A stretch of DNA of 64,000 nt from Flavobacterium aquariorum. Its GTDB lineage: Bacteria > Bacteroidota > Bacteroidia > Flavobacteriales > Flavobacteriaceae. This document shows positions 9,119 through 17,745 of this stretch, one piece after another. How positions within the stretch are numbered: the stretch's first letter is position 1; every line of letters starts with the position of its first letter. The notes beneath the pieces are model-generated. The model was not told the origin of the DNA and did no database searches. It saw only the letters and a program-made list of their open reading frames with translations. The stretch lies in the NCBI RefSeq assembly GCF_003254745.1, contig NZ_QKXH01000003.1, positions 310,001 through 374,000 of the forward strand, read 5' to 3'. Both the position numbers and the translations under genes were made by a program.

Positions 9119-10495
9119 TTATTTTACTGATTTTTTACCAAAATGCTGAGGCAAATAATAACTCACGCCTAGACCAAAACAATAAAAATAATCATCTCTT
9201 TTACCAGCATCTATATAATCAAGGTTATCTGAAAAACTCATATTAAACTCACTATAGGCTTTAATTCCAAAATTATTTGACACTAAGTACTCTAGACCCA
9301 AACCACCTTGAATTTTTGATTGCACATTTTCGTAAGCACTGTTGAAATAAGTACCTGTTCCTACATAAACAAATGGGCTAAAAGAATCATAGGGAAGAAT
9401 TAAAAAATCAAGATTTACATCTATCGACCCATAACCAACATCTAATCTATCTTTATTCCCCACCCGAAAAACACTAAATGAACCGCTTATATCAAAATAG
9501 GGGGTAAAGAAGTATCTCATTCCAGCTTTCACCATTGGTTTAGGTGTTGGATTTGCATAATCTCCATCAATATAAGCTGCACCTCCACCTACATCAAATC
9601 CAACTTTACCTCTTTTTTCATTTCTGTCTCTGCCATAAAGCAACGCCAAATCGGCTTCTTCTTTTTCTTTAGCATAACTATCCAAAAATGCTTTTACCTC
9701 ATCATTTGTAGCCTTTACTTCCCAAATTTTATCTTTAATTCCATCAACAACCAAACCTTCAACCGCTTTCTCGATGGCTTCGGTAACGGCAAGTTGAATA
9801 GGTTCATTTCTAGTATAACCAGTTTCAACTTCTAAAAGTCGGTTAATATTAACGTATCGAAACAGACTAGCATCAATACTTTGGGAAAGTATTGTTTTAG
9901 ACACATAAACTGTATTTAGAATTTTACCATTTGAAGTAGAAACTAATCTTAGATAAATAGAAATTCTGTCTTGTCGATATTGGGTCGAAGCTCCTGCTCC
10001 AAAATATCTTGCTCCATACCCACCTGTAATAATATTGGAATCGTAGGATATAATCCCACCTTCTAATAGAACACCTGCAAATAATAACGGTGTCAACGGA
10101 GCATCTTTGGTATTGGAATCGGTAGCATATTCTTGTCTAGTAGAACGAATAATATTTCTCTCGTTCAAAAGATTGCTAAGGTTTTCTCGCTCAATGGGCA
10201 CGAACCATTTAGAGTCTTGAAGTGCTTTAATTAGTATGGAAGTAGCACCTTGCGTGACTGCAGTACTAAATGTGCTTCCAATTTCGGTAGGTTTATATTG
10301 ACCTGTTTGATCTTTAAACTTGTAAACACCTACCACTACTTGCTCTTTAGGGAGAGGCAAACTTCTTAAATTTATTGTTGCAGGCGTATTCTCGCCAAAA
10401 ACAGCCTTTTGAACTCCAACTGGCTGATTAAAGTACGCACCACAGCTCGTTAAAAGAAGCGCAAGTAAAAATGCAATTGTTATTTTTCGATTCAT
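9119..10495 (-). CDS. csgG: curli secretion channel CsgG with extra C-terminal barrel-like domain
   Basis: The lipobox LLLTSC (Cys18) leads into a CsgG domain over about residues 18-270: AVFGENTPATINLRSLPLPK, VVGVYKFKDQTGQYKPTE, KWFVPIERENLSNLLNERN, and AVTEAIEKAVEGLV. In E. coli CsgG forms the nonameric outer-membrane pore that exports curlin. Here about 170 further residues (from KVGFDVGGGAAYIDG to the end) form repeated amphipathic strands resembling an OmpW/OprF-like barrel, making it much longer than the ~277-residue E. coli protein. It lies in a csgB-like/E/F/G operon with short gaps. Confidence 0.9.
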   Translation of the reverse strand: MNRKITIAFLLALLLTSCGAYFNQPVGVQKAVFGENTPATINLRSLPLPKEQVVVGVYKFKDQTGQYKPTEIGSTFSTAVTQGATSILIKALQDSKWFVPIERENLSNLLNERNIIRSTRQEYATDSNTKDAPLTPLLFAGVLLEGGIISYDSNIITGGYGARYFGAGASTQYRQDRISIYLRLVSTSNGKILNTVYVSKTILSQSIDASLFRYVNINRLLEVETGYTRNEPIQLAVTEAIEKAVEGLVVDGIKDKIWEVKATNDEVKAFLDSYAKEKEEADLALLYGRDRNEKRGKVGFDVGGGAAYIDGDYANPTPKPMVKAGMRYFFTPYFDISGSFSVFRVGNKDRLDVGYGSIDVNLDFLILPYDSFSPFVYVGTGTYFNSAYENVQSKIQGGLGLEYLVSNNFGIKAYSEFNMSFSDNLDYIDAGKRDDYFYCFGLGVSYYLPQHFGKKSVK

Positions 10496-10567
10496 GAATA
10501 AGGTTATTTAACAAAAATTGAGGCAAAATCTATTCTATTACTTTCTATTCTATTAATCCTATAAATA

Positions 10568-10975
10568 CTAACTTCCTGGAACAATTACTTGTGTTTGTTC
10601 ACCAGTTTCTATATCCAATATATCTACTGTTAAACCAAGATTCGAAGGGTAAACATCAACCGATAATGTTCCAAAATTATAAGTGCCCTGAGATATACCC
10701 TTACTTCCAAACTGATCATTGAACAATGAATTTGAAATTTTATTCAACAACTGATTATTTAAATTCTCTTTAAAACGTTCCAATTGTGTAGGCTGTTTAA
10801 AACCACTTGTACTATCCTCCTTAAAATCATTTTGCGCATCGGCTGAACTAAGTAACATTTGATAACCAAAAGTATCACCACCAAAATTAGGATTCATAGG
10901 TTTGTATACTAACGCCTGAGCATTTGCATGCAAATAAAGACCAAGCATACAAATTAAAGTTAGACATGATTTCAT
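10568..10975 (-). CDS. csgF: curli assembly factor CsgF
   Basis: The 135-residue secreted protein has a signal peptide ending HANA-QA, followed by the CsgF signature LVYKPMNPNFGGDTFGYQML (E. coli CsgF has a comparable FxNPNFGG segment that inserts in the CsgG pore) and NLNNQLLNKISNSLFND. The protein caps CsgG and couples export to nucleation at the cell surface. It sits between csgE and csgG, 72 bases from csgG. Confidence 0.9.
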   Translation of the reverse strand: MKSCLTLICMLGLYLHANAQALVYKPMNPNFGGDTFGYQMLLSSADAQNDFKEDSTSGFKQPTQLERFKENLNNQLLNKISNSLFNDQFGSKGISQGTYNFGTLSVDVYPSNLGLTVDILDIETGEQTQVIVPGS

Positions 10976-11023
10976 TGTTTTTTGATTTAATTGTTAAAAC
11001 ATAAATTATACTGTACTAAACTC

Positions 11024-11758
11024 TTAATATCTCATTATAGCCTTGTTTTGCTTTTCGATATTTTTAAAATATTTAAAAACATTATCCGAGACGGTTTCCG
11101 CCATGTACTTCATAAAATCTTCATCAGGTCTTGATATGAATTCATTAATTAACTCTCCATCAACTAAAACCATTATTTTTGTTGTTCTTCCAAAAGTCAG
11201 TTCTTCTTGAACTGAAACAATTTTATTGGTCTTAATTTTTAATTTGGAATATTCTTTATAAAAGAGTTCGTAGAAATCATTTCCTAATTTTGTCTTGGTA
11301 TCATTAGACACAATTCCCATCATTTCCAAACCGTCATTAGGTTTTGCTTCAGCATTTTTTGACTCGTCATCAACTCCCATTTCTATTCGAGCTTTACCTA
11401 TTATGACATTATTTTCATCATAGATAATCAACAACAGGATAATTTGATCATCCTTCCCTTCATTTATTTGAGTTTTTGATAAGACAACTTTTTGTTGAGG
11501 ATCCAAAATGACCCTTCCATCTTGAGAATTCTTAGAACTATTTGAATTACTTTTATTCTTTTTGAAAACCGTTAATTTATAAGAGATGCTTTTATATTCT
11601 GATTTTAAATTTTCGACTGTACCTCTAACGGAAAGAATATTTTCAACTTTTTCAACCTCAATCTTTGCTTTTACTTCTTTATAAATAGCTTGAGAATACA
11701 TTTTTTGTAGACTAAAACAAACAAACAAACAAATCCATTTTAGTACAAAGCCTTTCAT
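11024..11758 (-). CDS. csgE: curli assembly factor CsgE, N-terminally extended
   Basis: The 244 residues begin with a signal peptide. The C-terminal half (about 140-240) carries CsgE features: GNDFYELFYKEYSKLKI, FGRTTKIMVLVDGELINEF, and a final DEDFMKYMAETVSDNVFKYF. An N-terminal beta domain (about 25-125, including YKSISYKLTVFKKNKSN) is additional: E. coli CsgE has only about 129 residues. CsgE is the periplasmic adaptor that feeds curlin to CsgG. The gene starts 3 bases after the upstream csgB-like gene ends, so the two are translationally close. Confidence 0.87.
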   Translation of the reverse strand: MKGFVLKWICLFVCFSLQKMYSQAIYKEVKAKIEVEKVENILSVRGTVENLKSEYKSISYKLTVFKKNKSNSNSSKNSQDGRVILDPQQKVVLSKTQINEGKDDQIILLLIIYDENNVIIGKARIEMGVDDESKNAEAKPNDGLEMMGIVSNDTKTKLGNDFYELFYKEYSKLKIKTNKIVSVQEELTFGRTTKIMVLVDGELINEFISRPDEDFMKYMAETVSDNVFKYFKNIEKQNKAIMRY

Positions 11759-11761
11759 GAT

Positions 11762-12283
11762 CTAACGATTATAGATATAAACAGTACCTGAATTTCCTGT
11801 TTGATTGATTTGCAAATTCTTAGAAATAGAATTTGAGCCAGTACTATATAAAGTCAAATTATTTCCATTTTGATTAAATGTCGTGTTAACAGGTTCAGCT
11901 GAATAAACCGAAAAATCGCTAATGAAATTATTAGTCCCCGTTTGGCTAATATTTTCATTTAGTATGTAGCCATTTCTATAAATATTAGCAAAATTGTTAT
12001 CTCCATTCTGATTTAATTGCACCTCAGCTGCATAACTTCTAACATAAACATTTGAATAATTATAATTTCCAATTTGCTGAATTTGAACTAAATTACTATT
12101 TTGAAGAAATTGATTGGTACTTTGTGAATTTTCAATATTTACTTTATTATTTCTAATCAATAGTTCTTTTGTCATCAATGAAGCCCCTTCAAGCGAATAA
12201 TTATCAAATTCCTCTTGAGCCATTAGCATAAACGGAGAAGAAAGAAGTGTGACGAATAAAAATATTTTAACTTTAATGATCAT
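11762..12283 (-). CDS. curlin-like minor subunit (CsgB-type)
   Basis: The 173-residue secreted protein has a signal peptide ending LMAQ and degenerate curlin repeats of the Q-x-G-x-x-N type (QQIGNYN, QNGDNN, QTGTNN, QNGNN, QTGNSG) spaced by about 20 residues. There are far fewer repeats, and less regular ones, than in the two CsgA-like genes upstream. That and its place as first gene of the csgE/F/G operon suggest the nucleator role played by CsgB, but this is inference. Possible -7 box TAAGTTTG lies near 12316-12323. Confidence 0.8.
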   Translation of the reverse strand: MIIKVKIFLFVTLLSSPFMLMAQEEFDNYSLEGASLMTKELLIRNNKVNIENSQSTNQFLQNSNLVQIQQIGNYNYSNVYVRSYAAEVQLNQNGDNNFANIYRNGYILNENISQTGTNNFISDFSVYSAEPVNTTFNQNGNNLTLYSTGSNSISKNLQINQTGNSGTVYIYNR

Positions 12284-12661
12284 AGCTTTTGGATTTAAAA
12301 AAATAACTCCTAAAACAAACTTAAAAAAAATGCTTACCTCAAAAATTCCATACGATAGAAATCAATTTTTAATTGTAAAAAAAATGAAAACATCAAAAAC
12401 CAAAATTTTAGGAATTCGATAAAAAATCAACGCTTTAAAACTTTAAATTCAATTATAAACTCAAATTTATAAAATGTTTTTAAAACATAACTAACTGAAA
12501 TAAGCTATTTTAACTCATTGAGTCACTTATTCGATAAAATGCGGCACTAAGTCGTTGAAGGGTAAAGTAGTGTTAAAAAAAAACAAGAAATGCCTTTCTT
12601 TTTAAAATTGATTTTAAATATTACAACCATTTAAATTTAAACACAGTTCAAAACAAAAAAT

Positions 12662-12688
12662 AAAGCGATAAAACATTTTTATCGCTTT
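12662..12688. terminator. palindromic hairpin, possible second terminator
   Basis: AAAGCGATAAAA is followed at once by its inverted copy ending in TTTTATCGCTTT. The stem is symmetrical and could act on either strand. It lies behind the stronger csgA terminator. Confidence 0.45.
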
Positions 12689-12723
12689 GAATGCAGGTAC
12701 GTAAGCTTAGTTATTTAAAATAA

Positions 12724-12767
12724 AAAAAGGAGAACTGAAGAAATTAAATTCAATTCTCCTTTTTTAA
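12724..12767 (-). terminator. terminator of the first CsgA-like gene
   Basis: AAAAAAGGAGAA and TTCTCCTTTTTT form a GC-containing stem just beyond the minus-strand stop codon, with a T-rich tail when read on that strand. Confidence 0.75.
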
Positions 12768-12780
12768 AATTTTCTGCTAA

Positions 12781-13467
12781 TTAATTAGATTGGTATACAA
12801 TCGCATTATTACCAACTCCAGCTTGAGAGATAGTACTTATGTGTGAATCTCCTAGTTGAATAGTCAATGCGGAATTACCCATTCCATCTTGCATAGTAGT
12901 TGCAGAATTGTCAAAACCTAATTGCCAAGTATTACTTTCATTCCAAGAACCTAATTGAGTGGTAGAAGCGGAATTATTGAATCCAAATTGCAATACACCG
13001 GCTGTATTATACTCACCTTCTTGATAAATGTCGGATGAATTTCCTATCAAAAATTGCAAAGTAGTTGCGCTGTTATCACTTCCTACTTGAATAGTTGAAG
13101 CTGAGTTGAAAGCTCCTAACTGTCCTGTTACAGCATCATTATCATCTCCAGATTGAGATGTTGTTGCTACATTAAATAATCCAAGTTGCCCAACATATGC
13201 ATCATTTGAATTACCATCTTGAGTAACTGTTGAAATATTTAAAATACCTCCTTGATTAGTGTCAGTTTCATTTGAATCACCAACTTGAGCCACTACAGAT
13301 ATATTGGCTAACCCAATTTGAAAAACATCTGAATCATTAGATGATCCTACTTGGGCAACTAATGCTCCATTAAGCCATCCCACTTGATCAACATTACTTA
13401 CGTTTGCTTGTGCAAAACCTACTACAGACAATAGCATCGCTGAGATGCTCAAAATAACTTTTTTCAT
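12781..13467 (-). CDS. csgA: curlin major subunit, CsgA-like, 18 repeats
   Basis: The 228-residue protein is a signal peptide (cleavage near GFAQA) plus about 18 curlin half-repeats of 11 residues with the pattern Q-x-G-x-x-N (QVGWLN, QVGSSN, QIGLAN, QVGDSN and so on). The last motif is QAGVGN and the end is AIVYQSN. These stack as beta-strand turns in functional amyloid fibres outside the cell. One unit is degenerate (QFLIGNSS). It is a paralogue of the gene at 14176-14796, sharing signal peptide, first repeats, last repeats and 5' leader. It has its own terminator, so it is a single-gene unit that can be expressed in excess over the export genes. Confidence 0.92.
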   Translation of the reverse strand: MKKVILSISAMLLSVVGFAQANVSNVDQVGWLNGALVAQVGSSNDSDVFQIGLANISVVAQVGDSNETDTNQGGILNISTVTQDGNSNDAYVGQLGLFNVATTSQSGDDNDAVTGQLGAFNSASTIQVGSDNSATTLQFLIGNSSDIYQEGEYNTAGVLQFGFNNSASTTQLGSWNESNTWQLGFDNSATTMQDGMGNSALTIQLGDSHISTISQAGVGNNAIVYQSN

Positions 13468-13503
13468 AATAAATATATTTAATTGGTTGTTAATACAAAT
13501 TAT
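13468..13503 (-). promoter_or_regulatory. conserved leader of the first CsgA-like gene
   Basis: The 33 or so bases directly upstream of the ATG are identical to those before the second CsgA-like gene (14797-14832), including the block AATTGGTTGTTAATACAAAT on the plus strand. Conservation outside the coding part implies a shared 5' untranslated region or promoter. Confidence 0.55.
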
Positions 13504-14125
13504 TATGTAGGTTATAAAATAATATAACAGGGGGAATTATATTATGCAATATTGTAGGTTTTTATCAATAGTACAATAGGGGTATATAGTACTATATTGC
13601 AGGTTTAAAAAAAAGAAATTTGGGAATTTCTTGCTTAATCACTTCATCCAAACAATCTTAATATAAGTGTCTAATGAAATATTACGAGTCAAATTTATAA
13701 CTTTATTTTTATAAAAAAAACTTATAACAACCTATTTTATAGACATTTCCAAGTTTTTCGATGAAGTGTAATAGTAAATCGACAAAGAACAAAAAGCACA
13801 TAAATTTAACTTCAACTATCTCTTTTCTTTTTTAACAACTGTTATAACATTAACCTTTTTATACTCTCTTTATACATTGATTCTACTATTCTCCCTTTTA
13901 ATATGCAATTTAAAATACATTGTTTATATTCTGATTCAAGCTCTAAATCAAATATTTTTAAAATGCTTTTCTTTTACAATTCTATAAAATCAAACAGCTT
14001 TTATCGAATGTTAATCTTCTATTTAAATTAACCACAATGAATTGACTGTAAAAAAATCAAATTACGGACTACTTATCCTATTTCTGAATTTTATTTTCAA
14101 GCATATATTTTTACCTATTCAGAAT
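13504..14125. other. upstream control region of the first CsgA-like gene; no gene seen
   Basis: No credible reading frame is present. The proximal 100 bases carry two copies of a G-run motif (AATATAACAGGGGGAATTAT at 13521 and ACAATAGGGGTATATAGTAC at 13573), each followed 14-17 bases later by TTGYAGG. A third copy lies before the other CsgA-like gene (14846-14879). The distal part is AT-rich and shows nothing recognisable. Confidence 0.5.
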
Positions 14126-14156
14126 AAAAAAGCAGAACCAATGGGCTCTGCTTTTA
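14126..14156 (-). terminator. terminator of the second CsgA-like gene
   Basis: AAAAAGCAGAACC - AATG - GGCTCTGCTTTT forms a strong stem-loop 20 bases after the minus-strand stop, with a T/A-rich tail on both sides. Confidence 0.75.
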
Positions 14157-14175
14157 AACAATTAAATTTTAGTAA

Positions 14176-14796
14176 TTAATTAGATTGGAAAACCACTGCA
14201 ACATTACCTGCGCCCCATTGATTTATAGTACTAATATGGTCATTACCAATTTGAGTCGTTGCAGCAAAGTTGCCTAGACCATTTTGCATTATATCAGATG
14301 TATTGTCCCAGCCAAGTTGAATTGATGATGCAATATTTCCGATTCCAGTTTGACTTATACCAACTGCATTTCCCCAAAATCCTTGTACATCAAAAGCGGT
14401 GTTATCATTCCCATCTTGATCAATTTTAGAATCATTTCCAAATCCGAATTGCCAATTTGTAGCACTGTTGTTATTGCCTTTTTGATTGATTTCAGAATAA
14501 TTGAAGGCCCCTACCTGCACTATAGACGCATCGTTTGACCAACCATCCTGAGCTATTGCGGCCTCATTAGCTACTCCCAACTGCCCTATAAAAGCCTCAT
14601 TTGAAGTTCCTAATTGACCTACTACCGCGTCATTAGCTAATCCAATTTGAAGAACATCAGAATCATTAGAAGCACCTACTTGTGTAACTAATGCTCCATT
14701 TAACCAGCCGTACTGATCTACGTTACTTACGTTTGCCTGTGCAAAACCTACCATTGTTAATAGCATCGTTGAGACGCTCAATAAAACTTTTTTCAT
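14176..14796 (-). CDS. csgA: curlin major subunit, CsgA-like, 16 repeats
   Basis: The 206-residue paralogue of the adjacent curlin has a signal peptide of nearly the same sequence and about 16 half-repeats (QYGWLN, QVGASN, QIGLAN, QLGTSN, QLGVAN, QDGWSN and so on, ending QWGAGN then VAVFQSN). The first three and last two repeats match the paralogue closely and the middle diverges, as expected of repeat proteins that evolve by slippage. Role: extracellular amyloid fibre subunit secreted through CsgG. It is the most upstream gene of the curli region and has its own terminator and a G-run motif upstream. Confidence 0.92.
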   Translation of the reverse strand: MKKVLLSVSTMLLTMVGFAQANVSNVDQYGWLNGALVTQVGASNDSDVLQIGLANDAVVGQLGTSNEAFIGQLGVANEAAIAQDGWSNDASIVQVGAFNYSEINQKGNNNSATNWQFGFGNDSKIDQDGNDNTAFDVQGFWGNAVGISQTGIGNIASSIQLGWDNTSDIMQNGLGNFAATTQIGNDHISTINQWGAGNVAVVFQSN

Positions 14797-15177
14797 AATA
14801 AATATATTTAATTGGTTGTTAATACAAATACTACGTAGGTTTTATAATATAAAAAGGGGAGTTATATTATACTTGCAGGTTATTCTTTAAATGAAAAGTG
14901 GGGTGTTTTTCATTGTTGTGATATTATAAGAAAACTTCATTTAAATGCTTCTCTTTTTTTTTACGTGACAAATTTATAAAATGTTCTGAACATTCAAAAA
15001 AAGACAACAGTCTATTTACTAATCAATTATGTATTTTCGATAAACTGTAAAACTAAACCGATAAAGCGTAAAACTGGAGAAATATAAACCTATATTTATC
15101 CTACTAATTTTACAATTTGTCTTAAAAAAAAAGAGACTTTCTTACGAATAGCCTCTTTTTTAATGAATTTACCAAAA
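14797..15177. other. control region of the second CsgA-like gene and 3' region of glutamine synthetase III
   Basis: No gene is seen. The first 36 bases repeat the leader of the other CsgA-like gene. The third G-run motif (AATATAAAAAGGGGAGTTAT at 14846, then TTGCAGG at 14873) follows. A terminator for the next gene occupies 15125-15163. Confidence 0.55.
15125..15163 (-). terminator. terminator of glutamine synthetase III
   Basis: AAAAAAGAGAC and GCCTCTTTTTT form a stem 15 bases beyond the minus-strand stop codon, with a run of Ts as tail. Confidence 0.6.
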
Positions 15178-17367
15178 CTATTTTGTCAAAAGCAGTTCAC
15201 GATATTTAGTCAAAGTCCACAGTTCATTATCGACTAATAGTTCTAACTTGTCACAATGATTCCTTATTATTTCAAAATACGGTTTTACGTTATTACAATA
15301 AGCTTCAGCCATTGAATGTGCATCGGTCAAATTATTAGCTTTCTTTCTTTCTTCAGTCATTTGCTCTACTTTAGAATTAATTCCTTCAATATGCTCTGAA
15401 ATCTCCTTTATTAATATGATTTGCTCTTTTGCAATAGATTCAAACTCCGATCCAAAAATATCTTTTAATCCTTTTACATTCTCAATCAAGGTGTTTTGAT
15501 ATTTAATAGCCGTTGGAATTACATGGTTCTTTGAAATATCACCAAGCACCCTGCCTTCAATCTGTATTTTTTTGGTGTATTCCTCCAATTCAATTTCATA
15601 ACGTGCTTCTACCTCTATTTGATTCATAATTCCCATTTCACCAAATAAATCGATGGCTTGTTTTGAAGCTCTTGCTTTCAATGCTTCCGGAGTAGTTTTA
15701 AAATTGCTCAAACCTCTTTTTGCAGCTTCAATTTGCCAGGCTTCACTATAGCCATCTCCTTCAAAAAGGATTTTTTTGGATTGTTTGATATATTCTCTTA
15801 AGACATTGAAAATCGCATCATCTTTTTTCATGTCTTTTGATTCAATTAAATCATCAACGGCAATTTTAAAATCCTTAAGCTGTTTTGCCACAATGGTATT
15901 CAAAGTAGTCATTGCATTCGAACAGTTTGCAGAAGAACCTACCGCCCTGAACTCAAATTTATTTCCCGTAAAGGCAAATGGAGATGTTCTATTTCTATCC
16001 GTATTATCCAAAAGGACATCCGGAATTTTTCCGACAACATTTAGTTTCAAATCGGTTTTTTCCTCTGGCGATAATTTCCCTGTAGAAACCCCTTCCAATT
16101 CGGCCAACACTTTAGTTAATTGTTCCCCAATAAATACGGAGATAATTGCCGGTGGCGCTTCATTGGCTCCCAATCTATGGTCATTACTTGCCGTGGCAAT
16201 GGATCCTCTCAATAAAGCTTCATAATCATTTACCGCTTTGATCGTATTAATAAAGAAAGTCAAAAACTGCAAATTAGTCATCGGCGTTTTACTAGGACTC
16301 AACAAATTTACGCCAGTATCCGTAGCCAATGACCAGTTATTGTGTTTCCCGGAACCATTTACTCCTTTAAAAGGTTTTTCATGAAGCAATACTTTTAAAT
16401 CATGGCGTTCGGCCACTTTCTGCATAACATCCATCAATAAACAGTTATGATCAACTGCCAAATTGGTTTCTTCAAAAATAGGTGCAAATTCAAATTGATT
16501 CGGCGCCACTTCGTTATGACGTGTCTTAACCGGAATTCCCAATAACATACATTCTTGTTCTAAATCCCTCATGTAAGTTAAAGCACGAGTTGGAATAGAA
16601 CCAAAATAATGGTCGTCCAACTGTTGGCCTTTGGCAGAAGTATGCCCTAACAATGTTCTTCCAGTCATGATAAGATCTGGGCGTGAATTAGCCAATGATC
16701 TGTCAATCAAAAAATATTCCTGCTCCCAGCCTAAGGTAGCCGTTACTTTTTTAACATTTTTATCAAAATATTTACAAACCTCCGTAGCAGCTTCATCCAT
16801 AGCCGATAATGCTCTTAATAATGGAATCTTATTATCCAATGCTTCTCCTGTATAGGAAATAAAAATAGTTGGAATACATAATGTCGTCCCAAAAATAAAT
16901 GCTGGAGAAGTAGGATCCCAAGCAGTATATCCTCTTGCTTCAAATGTGTTTCTTATTCCGCCATGAGGAAAACTGGACGCATCCGGTTCTTGTTGGACTA
17001 ATTGAGCCCCTCCAAATTTTTCCAATGGATCACTTCCGTCATAAGAAGTTTCAAAAAAAGCATCATGTTTTTCTGCTGTTGTCCCGGTAAGAGGCTGAAA
17101 CCAGTGCGTATAGTGAGTTACTCCTTTGGACAAAGCCCATTCTTTCATTCCCATGGCAATATAGTCCGCCAATTTTCTATCGATTTTAGTTCCATATTGA
17201 ACTGCACCTTGTACACCTTTAAAAGCATCTGAAGTCAAATATTGCTTCATAGCCTTATCGTTGAACACATTAGCTCCAAAGAGAACCGATTTTCTGCCTG
17301 TCTCCTGAAACTCTACTAACTTTCTATTTGAAGCTTCTTTTAAAGCTTGAAAACGAATTGATGACAT
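15178..17367 (-). CDS. glnN: glutamine synthetase type III
   Basis: The 729 residues match the long GSIII family (about 700-730), not the ~470-residue GSI. Visible: the N-terminal GSIII-N region, catalytic motifs GWEQEYFLID, HNEVAPNQFEFAPIFEETN, GVNGSGKHNNWSLAT, and RTSPFAFTGNKFEFRAVGSS, then a long helical C-terminus. It makes glutamine from glutamate, ammonia and ATP in the cytoplasm. It is transcribed away from a type II glutamine synthetase across a shared 378-base region with a possible operator repeat, which implies coordinated or reciprocal nitrogen control. Confidence 0.95.
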   Translation of the reverse strand: MSSIRFQALKEASNRKLVEFQETGRKSVLFGANVFNDKAMKQYLTSDAFKGVQGAVQYGTKIDRKLADYIAMGMKEWALSKGVTHYTHWFQPLTGTTAEKHDAFFETSYDGSDPLEKFGGAQLVQQEPDASSFPHGGIRNTFEARGYTAWDPTSPAFIFGTTLCIPTIFISYTGEALDNKIPLLRALSAMDEAATEVCKYFDKNVKKVTATLGWEQEYFLIDRSLANSRPDLIMTGRTLLGHTSAKGQQLDDHYFGSIPTRALTYMRDLEQECMLLGIPVKTRHNEVAPNQFEFAPIFEETNLAVDHNCLLMDVMQKVAERHDLKVLLHEKPFKGVNGSGKHNNWSLATDTGVNLLSPSKTPMTNLQFLTFFINTIKAVNDYEALLRGSIATASNDHRLGANEAPPAIISVFIGEQLTKVLAELEGVSTGKLSPEEKTDLKLNVVGKIPDVLLDNTDRNRTSPFAFTGNKFEFRAVGSSANCSNAMTTLNTIVAKQLKDFKIAVDDLIESKDMKKDDAIFNVLREYIKQSKKILFEGDGYSEAWQIEAAKRGLSNFKTTPEALKARASKQAIDLFGEMGIMNQIEVEARYEIELEEYTKKIQIEGRVLGDISKNHVIPTAIKYQNTLIENVKGLKDIFGSEFESIAKEQIILIKEISEHIEGINSKVEQMTEERKKANNLTDAHSMAEAYCNNVKPYFEIIRNHCDKLELLVDNELWTLTKYRELLLTK

Positions 17368-17406
17368 ATGATAAATCTTAAATTAATAATCATTAATAAA
17401 CACATA

Positions 17407-17414
17407 CAAATATA
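17407..17414 (-). promoter_or_regulatory. -7 box (TATATTTG) for glutamine synthetase III
   Basis: TATATTTG on the minus strand, 40 bases upstream of the ATG at 17367, is a perfect TAnnTTTG element. A TTG lies about 15 bases further upstream, slightly closer than the consensus. Confidence 0.5.
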
Positions 17415-17580
17415 AATTATTCTGCTAAACAAATAATTAAAGCACTCATTAATAAATAGCATCTAATTGAGCTAGATGTAATATCAAAAAAAATGTACCA
17501 ACAGCTTGATTTTTAAATTATAGTAATAAAAATCTTAACTTACAATTAATATTAAAAATCAGCTAATTACGAATTTAATT

Positions 17581-17629
17581 ATTATACCCCTCTAAAATTA
17601 TATTTTTTTAATTATACCCCTCCTAAAAT
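17581..17629. promoter_or_regulatory. direct repeat, candidate nitrogen operator
   Basis: ATTATACCCCTCTAAAAT (17581-17598) and ATTATACCCCTCCTAAAAT (17611-17629) are near-identical and start 30 bases apart, about three helical turns. They lie between the two divergent glutamine synthetase genes, roughly 170 and 75-120 bases from the two -7 boxes. A pair of in-phase binding sites for a regulator is the simplest reading; the protein is unknown. Confidence 0.45.
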
Positions 17630-17701
17630 GCAGTAATGTCAAAAATTAAAACCACTCAAATAAAAACCACCCCCCAATTTTACGACGTAAACAAATTATT
17701 T

Positions 17702-17709
17702 TATATTTG
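17702..17709 (+). promoter_or_regulatory. -7 box (TATATTTG) for glutamine synthetase II
   Basis: A perfect TAnnTTTG lies 36 bases before the ATG at 17746. It overlaps an in-frame TTG at 17707 that would otherwise extend the protein by 13 residues, which argues against that upstream start. Confidence 0.6.
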
Positions 17710-17745
17710 CATCAGAAAAAAAATCAAAAAACAATTTATAATATT

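Larger units (their letters stand above)
12284..12780. other. intergenic region between curlin genes
   Basis: No gene is visible in these 497 bases. The part nearest the csgB-like gene carries its likely promoter (TAAGTTTG at about 12323-12316, minus strand, with a TTG about 16 bases upstream). The part nearest the CsgA-like gene holds two hairpins described separately. The middle is AT-rich and featureless. Confidence 0.6.

Noticed and set aside
12781..14796. Regular repeats resembling a CRISPR array
   Set aside because: They encode curlin repeats in frame, with degenerate sequence and no constant repeat-spacer layout.
15776..16225. A 149-codon frame opposite glutamine synthetase III
   Set aside because: It lies wholly inside a well-supported gene on the other strand, has no known domain and is likely a coincidental open frame.
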